Positions 25,419-33,814 of a stretch of DNA of 33,814 nt are shown piece by piece; positions within the stretch are counted from its first letter, which is position 1; the number at the start of each line of letters is the position of its first letter. The stretch spans positions 1-33,814 of the IMG/VR virus record IMGVR_UViG_3300030012_004106; one strand, given 5' to 3'. The notes under the pieces were generated by a model. That model made no database searches and was not told the origin of the DNA. It saw only the letters and a program-made list of their open reading frames with translations. Origin of the DNA: a virus. Both the position numbers and the translations under genes were made by a program.

Positions 25419-28400
25419 ATGATCGAGATTTACGAGGTTGACGGTAGAAAATATAGAGTTAGCCAAGACAACTTACAAAGATTTTTAAATGATTTTCCTA
25501 ATGCTGTAAAAGCGGGAAAAGAACAAGGTTCGACGGAAGATCCGACGATGAACCAAGAAAGTATGGGATCAAATTTGGAAACTGGTTCTTCGGATTCTTT
25601 AAATTGGTTTGAACAAGCTTTACAAGCTGGTAAAGTAAACGCTGATTTATATGACGATGCAGATGCTATTTTTGATGTAAGTAGTTCTACAGAAGTTGCT
25701 AATTTATCAGATGATCAGTTAAAAGCTTATATATCGTTAATACAACAATCTCAAGCTTCTGCGGCTGAAATGGAAGAGCTTAATAAGTTTACTACTGCTT
25801 TTCAAAAATACAACTCTCAAGGTGAAAACTGGGCGATGTCTACTATCAACGCTATAAAAGAAACTGGTAACGTTAAAGGTTTTGCTCAATCTGCAATACA
25901 AAGTTTTAGATCAATGGCTAATAAAGAATTAGCAAAAGAAGCTATTGCTCCTACTTTAACCGCAGCTGGAACTGGTGCAGCTGCTACAGCTTATGGTTTT
26001 GGTATTGGGGCTATACCTGCTGCTTTTACAGGTTTATTCGGATCTATGAATTATGGTTTAGAAACTATAAACACTTTTAATGAGTTATTACAAGAAGAGA
26101 TAAAAAACGCTAATTTAGATTTTAACCCAGATTCTATAAGAAAAATATTAGCTGATGACACCATAAGAAAAAGAATAAAGGCAAGGGCTAGAAAAAGAGG
26201 TCTTACTATAGGTACGGTAGAAGGTTTAACAACTTTAGTAGGTGTTAAAGGTGCTGGTGCTGTTAGTAAAGCTATAGGTGATGTTTCTACAACAGCAGGT
26301 AGAATCGCTAAAACAACAGCGCAAACAGCCGTAACTACACCTATTGAAGCTGTTGGAGGTGGTTTAGGTGAATTTTTAGGTGCTAAAGCAGCCGGTAAAG
26401 AAGCTACAGGTGTAGATGTTATTTTAGAAGGTCTTTCTGGTTCAGTTGTTTCTGGACCTATAGACGCTAGTATTGCTGCTGTTGATTTAACTGTTAACAA
26501 ACCTTCTTATGAAATAAATGGTAAAAAAGTAAAAAAACAGTCTGTATTAGATTACATAGAAAATGACGATATAACTAGTCAAGAACTAGCTGATTTAGAT
26601 ATTAAAATTAAAAATGACAATAACTTTGAAAATAAAGTTAAAGTTATACAACAAAGAGCTACTATAGATAAAAACTTAGACACTTCTATATCTAAAGAAA
26701 AAAGAGATAAATTAATAGATTTAGAGTTTAAAAGATTTAACTTAAAGCAAGATATTAAAAACCAAGGTGAAAATAAGTTAATAGATACAAATAAAAAACT
26801 AAAAGATGTTGAGAGTCAAATAAATGACATTATAGAAGATGTAGAAGGCGTAACAATTCAAGATGTTGAAACTGCTGTAGAAACTGGTGCAAAAGAAATA
26901 GAGTTAAAAAAAGACGTTGCTTTTGCTAAAAAATATGCTCGTTTTTATGATTTAGAAGTTAACGAGTTAAAAGATCAAGCTGCTATAGATAAATATATTA
27001 AAGATAATAATATTACAGATAAACAAGATTTAAAGGATCTTAAATTAGCTGGCTATGTAAATGAAAAAACTGGTGAAATAATAATTAATAAACAAAAGGC
27101 TTTAGAGTTAAATAACGTTACTGTTGGTAACCATGAGCTTTTACATGGTATACTTAGAAAAGCTGTTAAAGAAGGTAAAATAAGCAAAAAGCTAATAGAT
27201 AATATAAAGAATAAATATGGTAAAGCTTTAGAAAAAAGATTACAACCTTATCAAAATATAAAAATAAAAGGTAAAGCTTATTTGGAAGAAAATCCAGATG
27301 AGTATATAACACAGTTATCAGAAGCAGTACAAGCAAAAGAAATAACATTAGACCAAAGCGCACTTGGAAAATTCAAAGAGTTGATATTACCTATACTTAG
27401 AACTTTTGGTTTTGGAAAAATAGATTTTGAAACAGTTGAAGGTGTTGAAAGCTTTTTAAAAGAATATTCAACAAGTGTTAAAACTGGAAAACTAAGTAAA
27501 GGTTTAATAAATCAAACAGCTTCAAAAAGAGAAGGTGCCACTAGTAAAACTTTTTCTATAGCGCCAGGTATAAAAAAAGATTTAACAGAAGAGCAAGCTA
27601 CCACAGAAGTTAACGATATTGGTAGAAAAAATGAGTTTGGTGATGATTTAGAGGGTCAAGATGGTAATGCTATGTGGAAGGCTGTTGAAGGTGACGATGC
27701 TGCTAGAAGAATACAAGAACAAGGCTTGTTAGATAAACTAATATTAAAAAAACCTCATGTTGGTGTTGATGATGCTAGTTTTTTAAGCGCTACTTATACA
27801 GCTTTATTACCACATATTAGAAACTATAAGCCTGAAAGAAAAAATCCTAACGGTTTGTTTGGTTGGATTAATCCACAAATAGGTAATAAAGCTAAACAAG
27901 CATATAACGATCTTCAAAAAGGTAAAACAACTCAACCTACTGTAGATATTGGCCAAACAACAAAAGAAGGTGAAGTAAAAGTACAAGTTGCAGCAGACAA
28001 AGACGTTGCTATGCAAGAGCTTGAGACTAAAGATGTTAGTATTGCTGCTCAAATAAAAGAAAAGCAAGGTAAAAAACCAAAACTTGTAGCTTACTCTAAA
28101 CTTAGACAAGAAGTTGGTATAGAAACTGGTAGTGAGTTATATAATAGAATATTAGATTCTGTTAAAAAAAGTTTGTTTGCGGCTTATGCTAAAACAGAAA
28201 ATATTACTAACGTAAAAGAAAGAGTAGACAATATAGTTGAAATGTTACGTAAAGAATATACAACTAAAGGTAATTTTACTCCTATATTTAAGCAAATAAA
28301 AAATCTTTTATCAGAAGGCAAGTATATTGATAATTTAAAAAAATACAAAGAAGTTTTTATTGAGCAAGTTAAAACAGCTGATCTTGTTCAGATGTTAAGA

Positions 28401-31400
28401 GAAGCGCCTGAAGGCGAGCAGTTTGGGTTAAAATTTGTTGCACAACTTACTAATAAAGCTGATGTAAAAAAATATGTTGATTTAGGTAAGTTACCAAAAG
28501 ATTCTTTAAACAAAATGGACAAAGGTCAAGCTATTAATTTGTATGAAAAAACAAAACCTACTGATGAAAAAATTGTAGCATTTGCAGACAAACCACCAAT
28601 AAATCCTGAAACAGGTAAAAGATCAGGTTTAAAAGGTACTAGAAAAGATAACTTTGCAAAACGTTTTCAACAAATATTTGTAGACGATGCTATAATGCAA
28701 GTTAGGCAAAGTGAAGAGTTTAAAGCTTTAGTTGATCAAAAAGTTAGTATTGAAAATGATGTTCAAGAGTTAGCCGCAGCTGTTGATAAAGATGTTGATA
28801 AAAAGTTTACTTTAAATGATAATTTAGTTTTTAACTTAAGAGATACTTTAGAAACTTTAATACAAGAAACTAGCGATCAAAATAAACGAGTTACTAGTAA
28901 AGACTTTACATCTAAAGTTATAAAAGTTAATAGAGATGAAGATGGTAAGCTTATAAATGTAGAGTTTCAAAAAGGTAAAGAAATAAAAGGTGTAAGAGGT
29001 GGTGAAATAAAAAAGAGTAAACAAGATTTTGTTGCTAAACTTGCGTATGATATAATGAACGCAAGAAATTATGAAAGAGCAACAAATATAAATATTTACA
29101 AAAAACCTTTATATAAACTTATTGAACAAAAAAAAGCAAGAAATGAAGGTGAAGCCAATGAATTATTTCAAAAAAATGAAATAGATAAAAATTTACCTAA
29201 AGGCGCTAAAATTGTAGATGGATATGGAGATATATATATACGTGTAGGTAATTTTGTAATTGGTATTGAAGTTAAACTAGGTGAAGCACAGGGTGTTAGT
29301 CAGCTTTTAAGTTATACGAAAGATGGTGTTAACTTTCCAAACGAAAACTTTACTATTAATCAAAAAACAGGCTTATCATATGACAACGAAATAGCTAGCT
29401 TAATGTTAGCTAAAAAACCTGAAATAAATAAAAAATTAGCAGATAAAGGTTTATCTACAATTGAAAATTTTTCAACTAAACTATCACAAGAGCAAATTAA
29501 TTTTTTAAAACCATATAGAAAAGAGTTTATTATAAATACTAATGTTTCGCTTGAATATTTTATGTCTGCTTATGCAAATGGAAAATATGCTAAAGATCCA
29601 CAAGGTGTTTTATTGTTTGAAAACTTTTTGTTTTTAATGGAAACTGGTGTAGATGCTGTTGATCAAAAAAGTATTGCTTTTGCTGAAGAGTTTAAAGAAC
29701 TTACTGGTAAAGAAATTACACAGTTAAAACTTGATGGTGTAAAAAATATTGAAGTTGCTATTAATTTAGATATTGTTGATGGCAAATTAAAATTTAGATT
29801 AAGGCCTTTAATAGATATAAATAATTTTAATACTACAAATGCAGTAGAAGTTAATAAAGATGTTCACAAAAAAATAGGTGAAGCAGTTGTAGAAGCATCT
29901 AATAAATATAGTTTAAACAATAAAAATGCTAATTTAAGTAAAGCATTAGCAAACGTTAGAGAAGCATTAAACTATGATAAAAACAAAAAAGGTATGTCAA
30001 CTTTTGATTTTGACGAAACTCTTATTGATAAAGGTAAAAACTTTATAATAGCTAAAAAAGATAATGAAGAGATTAAAATAAGTAGTGCTGATTGGCCTAT
30101 AAAAGGTCCTGAACTTGATAAACAAGGTTATAGTTTTGATTTTACAGATTTTGTTAATGTTAGAGGTGGTATTGAAGGACCACTATTACAAAAAATGCGT
30201 AATCAAATTAAAAAGTTTGGACCTAGTAATGTATTTGTATTAACTGCTAGGCCACCAGAAAGCGCTAAAGCAATACATGGTTGGTTAAAAACAAAAGGAA
30301 TAAATATATCTTTAGATAATATAACTGGTTTAGGTAATAGTACTGGCGAAGCAAAAGCGTTATGGATGGCTGAAAAATTTTCTCAAGGTTATAATGACAT
30401 GTATTTTGTTGATGATGCTTTACCAAACGTAAAAGCTGTTAAAGATATATTAGATCAACTAGATGTTAAATCAAAAGTTGTACAAGCTAGAAAAAAGTTT
30501 AGCTTAGACATGAATAAAAGTTTTAATGATATATTAGAGCAAGTGACAGGTATTGAGTCAAACAAACGTTTTTCAGATGCTAAAGCTAGAAAGCGTGGTA
30601 GTGGTAAAGGTAGATTTAGATTTTTTGTACCACCATCACATGAAGATTTTGTAGGTTTATTATATAACTTCATAGGTAAAGGTGAGCAAGGTAATAAACA
30701 TATAAAGTTTTTTGAAAAAGCTTTAATAAAGCCTTTAAATAAAGCTTATAGAGAGTTAAGCCAAGCTAAACAGTCTATAGCAAATGATTATAAAAACTTA
30801 ATTAAACAAATGCCTGATATACGTAAAAAATTACTACAAAAAACGCCAGATGGTGATTTTTCGTATAGTGATGCTGTTAGAGTTTATTTGTGGGATAAAT
30901 TTGGTTTTGATATACCTGGATTAAGCAAAACAGATAAACAAAACTTAATAGATCTTGTTGAAGCAGATGGTAAACTAAAAAGATTTGCTTTAAAAATAGG
31001 TATAATATCAAGAGTAAAAGAAGGTTATGTAGAGCCAGGTGAACATTGGATAGCTGGTGATATAAGGCAAGATTTAGCTGATGCTACAGGTAGAGTTGGT
31101 AGAAAAAAGTTTTTTGCAGAATTTATTGAAAACTCTGATCAAATTTTTGGTAAATTAGTAAATGGTAAACTTACTGGTGATAATGTAAATAAAATTAGAG
31201 CTGAGTTTGGTGACAATTTTGTTGAAGCTTTAGAAGATATGTTATATGCAACACAAACTGGTACAAATAGAAAACAAGGCAGAAGCAGACAGGTTAATTC
31301 GTTTTTAGACTATTTAAATGGATCTGTTGGTGCTACAATGTTTTTTAATGCTAGATCAGCTGTATTACAGACATTATCTACAGTTAACTTTATAAATTTT

Positions 31401-32621
31401 GCTGATAATAATATATTTAAAGCAGCAGCTAGATTTGCAGATCAAAAACAATTTTGGTCAGACTTTTCAATGTTATTTAATTCTGACTTTTTAAAACAAA
31501 GAAGATCTGGTGTTGGATTTGATGTTAATGGCGCTGAAATAGCAAACGCTGTTGGTAAATCAAAACAACCTGTTAAAGCAGCTATAGCTTATATACTACA
31601 AAAAGGTTTTTTACCTACACAAATGGCTGATAGTTTTGCTATTGCGCTTGGTGGTGCCAGCATGTACCGTAATAGAGTAAATACATACAAGTCGCAAGGA
31701 TTGTCACAAAAACAGGCAGAAACAAAAGCGTTTGATGATTTTATGGATATTGCTGAAAGTACACAGCAGTCAGCAAGACCAGACAAACTGTCACAACAAC
31801 AAAGATCTCCTCTTGGCCGTATGATATTAGCTTTTCAAAACGTAACATCACAATATGTTAGGTTAATAAAAAAAGCTGGTTTAGATTTAATTAATAGAAG
31901 AAAGTCACCAGGTTACGATAGTCAAGTTAAAAGTGATATGTCTAATATATCTAAAATAATATATTATGGTGCTGTACAAAATTTAATATTTTATAGTTTG
32001 CAAAGTGCTTTATTTGCTATGGCTTTTGAAGATGATTTAAATGAAGACAAAAAAGATGATAAATTTTTCAAAACTAAAAAACAAAGGTTATTAAACGGTA
32101 GTATAGACAGTATATTAAGAGGTATGGGTGTTGGTGGCGCTATAATATCTGTTTTAAAAAATGCAGTTATAAAATACGGTGAACAACAAGAAAAAGGTTG
32201 GGGTAAACAGCTAGGTGTTATAAGTGATGAGTTATTACAATTATCACCTCCAGTAGGTATTAAGCTTAGAAAATTAGATAGCTTTGAAAAAACTATGGAA
32301 TACAATAAAAAAGTAATACCTGAAATGGACACGTTTGATATTGATAATCCTATGTGGGATGCTTATGGTAATTTAGTTGAAGGATTAACAAATGTGCCTG
32401 TAGCTAGATTACTTAGAAAAGTTGAAAACGTAAGATCAGCTTTAGATAGTGAAAACGCTTGGTGGCAAAGACTTGCACTTGGTTTAGGTTGGAGTAAATG
32501 GGAGTTAGGTATTGAAGATAAAGAAATAAAAGAAGTAAAAGAGCAAATTAAAAAAACTAACAAAAGAGTTAATAGAGATACTAAACGTAAAAAAAGAAAG
32601 TTTCCAACTAGAACGTTTTAA
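25419..32621 (+). CDS. Giant multidomain internal virion protein: metallopeptidase, nuclease-like and HAD phosphatase motifs
   Basis: This 2400-residue protein is probably packaged and ejected. In order: an N-terminal motif (MIEIYEVDGRKYRVSQDNLQ); a Gly/Ala-rich hydrophobic region (about 165-365), possibly membrane-active; and an HExxH zinc-peptidase motif, H572-E573-L-L-H576, with downstream acids (E628, E635) that could be the third ligand. Next comes a PD-(D/E)XK-like nuclease motif, D1271 then E1284-V-K1286. Then an HAD set: D1530-F-D1532-E-T1534, T1609 in VFVLTARPP, K1646 and D1665-D1666. The C-terminal third (from about 1720) resembles a conserved region of internal proteins from marine phages: FRFFVPPSHEDFVGLLYN, GATMFFNARSAVLQTLSTVN, KGFLPTQMADSFAIALGG and a Trp-rich WWQRLALGLGWSKWELGI. 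Four K-[FY]-[ST]-L-like motifs (711-714, 1129-1132, 1496-1499, 1693-1696) sit between domains. The layout is that of polyvalent proteins. Activity of each domain is untested. Confidence 0.78.
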   Translation: MIEIYEVDGRKYRVSQDNLQRFLNDFPNAVKAGKEQGSTEDPTMNQESMGSNLETGSSDSLNWFEQALQAGKVNADLYDDADAIFDVSSSTEVANLSDDQLKAYISLIQQSQASAAEMEELNKFTTAFQKYNSQGENWAMSTINAIKETGNVKGFAQSAIQSFRSMANKELAKEAIAPTLTAAGTGAAATAYGFGIGAIPAAFTGLFGSMNYGLETINTFNELLQEEIKNANLDFNPDSIRKILADDTIRKRIKARARKRGLTIGTVEGLTTLVGVKGAGAVSKAIGDVSTTAGRIAKTTAQTAVTTPIEAVGGGLGEFLGAKAAGKEATGVDVILEGLSGSVVSGPIDASIAAVDLTVNKPSYEINGKKVKKQSVLDYIENDDITSQELADLDIKIKNDNNFENKVKVIQQRATIDKNLDTSISKEKRDKLIDLEFKRFNLKQDIKNQGENKLIDTNKKLKDVESQINDIIEDVEGVTIQDVETAVETGAKEIELKKDVAFAKKYARFYDLEVNELKDQAAIDKYIKDNNITDKQDLKDLKLAGYVNEKTGEIIINKQKALELNNVTVGNHELLHGILRKAVKEGKISKKLIDNIKNKYGKALEKRLQPYQNIKIKGKAYLEENPDEYITQLSEAVQAKEITLDQSALGKFKELILPILRTFGFGKIDFETVEGVESFLKEYSTSVKTGKLSKGLINQTASKREGATSKTFSIAPGIKKDLTEEQATTEVNDIGRKNEFGDDLEGQDGNAMWKAVEGDDAARRIQEQGLLDKLILKKPHVGVDDASFLSATYTALLPHIRNYKPERKNPNGLFGWINPQIGNKAKQAYNDLQKGKTTQPTVDIGQTTKEGEVKVQVAADKDVAMQELETKDVSIAAQIKEKQGKKPKLVAYSKLRQEVGIETGSELYNRILDSVKKSLFAAYAKTENITNVKERVDNIVEMLRKEYTTKGNFTPIFKQIKNLLSEGKYIDNLKKYKEVFIEQVKTADLVQMLREAPEGEQFGLKFVAQLTNKADVKKYVDLGKLPKDSLNKMDKGQAINLYEKTKPTDEKIVAFADKPPINPETGKRSGLKGTRKDNFAKRFQQIFVDDAIMQVRQSEEFKALVDQKVSIENDVQELAAAVDKDVDKKFTLNDNLVFNLRDTLETLIQETSDQNKRVTSKDFTSKVIKVNRDEDGKLINVEFQKGKEIKGVRGGEIKKSKQDFVAKLAYDIMNARNYERATNINIYKKPLYKLIEQKKARNEGEANELFQKNEIDKNLPKGAKIVDGYGDIYIRVGNFVIGIEVKLGEAQGVSQLLSYTKDGVNFPNENFTINQKTGLSYDNEIASLMLAKKPEINKKLADKGLSTIENFSTKLSQEQINFLKPYRKEFIINTNVSLEYFMSAYANGKYAKDPQGVLLFENFLFLMETGVDAVDQKSIAFAEEFKELTGKEITQLKLDGVKNIEVAINLDIVDGKLKFRLRPLIDINNFNTTNAVEVNKDVHKKIGEAVVEASNKYSLNNKNANLSKALANVREALNYDKNKKGMSTFDFDETLIDKGKNFIIAKKDNEEIKISSADWPIKGPELDKQGYSFDFTDFVNVRGGIEGPLLQKMRNQIKKFGPSNVFVLTARPPESAKAIHGWLKTKGINISLDNITGLGNSTGEAKALWMAEKFSQGYNDMYFVDDALPNVKAVKDILDQLDVKSKVVQARKKFSLDMNKSFNDILEQVTGIESNKRFSDAKARKRGSGKGRFRFFVPPSHEDFVGLLYNFIGKGEQGNKHIKFFEKALIKPLNKAYRELSQAKQSIANDYKNLIKQMPDIRKKLLQKTPDGDFSYSDAVRVYLWDKFGFDIPGLSKTDKQNLIDLVEADGKLKRFALKIGIISRVKEGYVEPGEHWIAGDIRQDLADATGRVGRKKFFAEFIENSDQIFGKLVNGKLTGDNVNKIRAEFGDNFVEALEDMLYATQTGTNRKQGRSRQVNSFLDYLNGSVGATMFFNARSAVLQTLSTVNFINFADNNIFKAAARFADQKQFWSDFSMLFNSDFLKQRRSGVGFDVNGAEIANAVGKSKQPVKAAIAYILQKGFLPTQMADSFAIALGGASMYRNRVNTYKSQGLSQKQAETKAFDDFMDIAESTQQSARPDKLSQQQRSPLGRMILAFQNVTSQYVRLIKKAGLDLINRRKSPGYDSQVKSDMSNISKIIYYGAVQNLIFYSLQSALFAMAFEDDLNEDKKDDKFFKTKKQRLLNGSIDSILRGMGVGGAIISVLKNAVIKYGEQQEKGWGKQLGVISDELLQLSPPVGIKLRKLDSFEKTMEYNKKVIPEMDTFDIDNPMWDAYGNLVEGLTNVPVARLLRKVENVRSALDSENAWWQRLALGLGWSKWELGIEDKEIKEVKEQIKKTNKRVNRDTKRKKRKFPTRTF

Positions 32622-32664
32622 AATAAAAAATTAAAGATTCAATAAAATAAGTGATTATATAAAA

Positions 32665-33768
32665 ATGGTGAAAAGAATAATAACATTAATAATATTAACT
32701 ATACTTATTGCTTGCTCAGCGCCTAAAAAATGTTGCTCGCAAACAGATTTAAATATAGATGTTAAAAAGCTATTAAAGTTTTCAACTTTTTATGCCGCTG
32801 TTAATGGTGGTACATCTTTGTCTGATGTTGATGTTTTCTCTGTAGACAACGGGCTTTCTACTAGCACCATATCAACTCCTTATGATTATAATTTTACCAT
32901 TGGTCTTCGTAAAATAGCTAGATTTGGATATGAGAATAAAGCACAGACTTTTTACGATGGAACTGAATCTAATTACAGTGACGCGGCTACTGTAGGTAAA
33001 GTTAAAGGAGTTGAATATTTATTTGAAATAGATTACAAAAGACAAGAAGGTGTAGATTATATGGATCAACATCATTTTATTAGATTTAGTTCTGATGATG
33101 GTTGTCCTAGTGGTTTATGTGTAAACTTTTTTGCTTTAAAATTTGAATATTTACAAGATGGGTTTGCTGATGTAGAATATTTTGAGGCATCAGAAAGATA
33201 TAGATATAGAAAAAACAAAAATTTATCTTGGAATATTGGTTTAGCGCATAGACTAGCAGAGCCTTATGGTTATGATCCTCTTGACGAGTGGATGTTGTCA
33301 AATGGAAATTTACATTACACATATTTAGCTCTGCAAGAAGGTTATAATGTTGATGTGTATAGCAATGAATATTATAATCCAGCTGGAGAAGTTGTAGCGA
33401 CTAGTTCTGAAGTTTGGGAGGCTGTAGTAATACCTGAAGTGTTATCAGACTATGTTAATAAAAAAAGGAACGAGCTTGATAGAATAATGCAACACTCTAT
33501 AGTTGTTGGTTTTGATTATTATAAATACACGAAGAAAAATTGGTTACATGTATGGGGTAACTTAATGCCTTGGCATTATAATGATGGTAGCGAGTTTAGT
33601 TATCATAACTATATAGAAGATGATCAGTGGTATGATTATTCAGGCGGACTGATATATGGAGTAAAACAAAATAAAAATTTAGGGTATTTTATTGAAGGTA
33701 AATATAATAAATACTGGAACAGAGAATGGTATGACTTCAAGCTTGGAGTTAACTACGTAATATTTTAA
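32665..33768 (+). CDS. Phage-encoded outer-membrane barrel-like protein with signal peptide
   Basis: The N-terminus MVKRIITLIILTILIACSAP is a signal peptide: two basic residues, a Leu/Ile core and LIAC, a lipobox with Cys17. An alternative is signal peptidase I cleavage near CCSQ-TDLN, since Bacteroidota signal peptides often end in SQ. The mature 340-350 residues alternate polar and aromatic residues in strand-like stretches (YNFTIGLRKIARFGYENKAQ, FFALKFEYLQDGFADVEYF, YSGGLIYGVKQNKNLGYFIE, KYNKYWNREWYDFKLGVNYV). The chain ends in Phe, as outer-membrane barrels do. It would sit in the host outer membrane during infection. Possible roles are masking the phage receptor (superinfection exclusion) or weakening the envelope at lysis. 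A virion protein is less likely because of the signal peptide. Position at the end of the structural block, just before a further small gene, fits a late host-envelope function. Confidence 0.75.
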   Translation: MVKRIITLIILTILIACSAPKKCCSQTDLNIDVKKLLKFSTFYAAVNGGTSLSDVDVFSVDNGLSTSTISTPYDYNFTIGLRKIARFGYENKAQTFYDGTESNYSDAATVGKVKGVEYLFEIDYKRQEGVDYMDQHHFIRFSSDDGCPSGLCVNFFALKFEYLQDGFADVEYFEASERYRYRKNKNLSWNIGLAHRLAEPYGYDPLDEWMLSNGNLHYTYLALQEGYNVDVYSNEYYNPAGEVVATSSEVWEAVVIPEVLSDYVNKKRNELDRIMQHSIVVGFDYYKYTKKNWLHVWGNLMPWHYNDGSEFSYHNYIEDDQWYDYSGGLIYGVKQNKNLGYFIEGKYNKYWNREWYDFKLGVNYVIF

Positions 33769-33769
33769 A

Positions 33770-33814
33770 ATGGCAAAAGAATTAAATGAAGAAACAAGCT
33801 TTAATATAAGCATA
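33770..33814 (+). CDS. Partial gene, first 15 codons, possible small membrane protein
   Basis: An ATG one base after the preceding stop opens MAKELNEETSFNISI and runs off the window. I recall that the start (KELNE.T then an alternating hydrophobic segment) resembles small membrane-spanning proteins near lysis genes in marine and Bacteroidota phages, where a holin role has been suggested. Only 15 residues are visible, so this is a weak positional inference. Confidence 0.5.
   Translation, partial: MAKELNEETSFNISI

Noticed and set aside
26051-26500. 149-codon open frame on the minus strand
   Set aside because: It lies wholly inside the Gly/Ala-rich part of the giant internal protein, has biased composition mirroring that region, and has no independent start context. 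All other genes are on the plus strand.
29991-30506. HAD module as a separate gene starting at the Met before STFDFDETL
   Set aside because: The frame is continuous on both sides and the flanking regions belong to the same long protein; no stop or gap separates it.
31991-32332. 113-codon minus-strand open frame with hydrophobic translation
   Set aside because: It is a shadow of the conserved C-terminal region of the giant protein; the apparent hydrophobicity comes from complementing Lys/Glu/Asn codons.
32622-32664. Terminator or promoter in the 43-base gap before the surface protein gene
   Set aside because: It is A/T-rich with no stable stem and no recognisable promoter elements.
1-33814. 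CRISPR array, tRNA, integrase or transposon
   Set aside because: No regularly spaced repeats, no cloverleaf-like segment in the short gaps, and no recombinase motifs were found on either strand.

Overview
The window is a gap-free block of virion genes from a tailed bacteriophage. All genes lie on the + strand. The DNA is very AT-rich, and 13 of the 14 visible stop codons are TAA (one is TAG). None of the gene starts I examined has a Shine-Dalgarno sequence; they sit behind A/T-only leaders, as in Bacteroidota. A phage-encoded surface protein (32665-33768) has a Bacteroidota-looking signal peptide and a beta-barrel-like body. The best reading is an uncultivated, probably marine, phage of a Bacteroidota (flavobacteria-like) host. 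Gene order and family resemblance point to the podovirus-like morphogenesis module of crAss-like phages (Crassvirales) and their marine relatives. That placement rests on remembered family resemblance and synteny, not on a database search.

Layout. Packaging and head: 3' end of a possible small terminase gene (2-199), large terminase (199-2406), portal (2408-4822), acidic scaffold-like protein (4850-6043), major capsid protein (6064-7521) and a head-associated protein (7541-8347). Connector and tail: ring-type protein (8406-9194), tail-tubular/ring protein with a large inserted beta domain (9199-10791), a 3316-residue muzzle/tail-stabilization-type protein (10795-20745), a fibre-like protein with beta repeats (20755-22296) and a small structural protein (22299-22667). 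Internal (ejected) proteins: a membrane-segment plus Gln-rich coiled-coil protein (22712-23605), a 594-residue protein with one dockerin/EF-hand-like calcium loop (23622-25406) and a 2400-residue multidomain protein (25419-32621). The last protein carries an HExxH metallopeptidase motif, a PD-(D/E)XK nuclease-like motif and a complete set of HAD phosphatase motifs. The block ends with the surface barrel-like protein (32665-33768) and the first 15 codons of a further gene (33770-33814).

How it works together. Terminase feeds DNA through the portal into a capsid built on the acidic scaffold. Ring proteins and the giant muzzle close the short tail. The internal proteins are probably packaged and injected to cross the envelope and act early in the host. 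No tape-measure, sheath or baseplate gene is present, consistent with a short tail. Two strong hairpins with C(UNCG)G tetraloops, one inside the last codons of the capsid gene and one after the next gene, probably reduce transcription downstream of the capsid gene.

The most notable points are the enzyme-bearing 2400-residue internal protein with recurring K-[FY]-[ST]-L-type linkers, the enlarged muzzle protein, the two UNCG terminators, and the phage-encoded surface protein. No RNA gene, CRISPR array, insertion sequence or integrase was seen. No gene-free stretch exceeds 60 bases.
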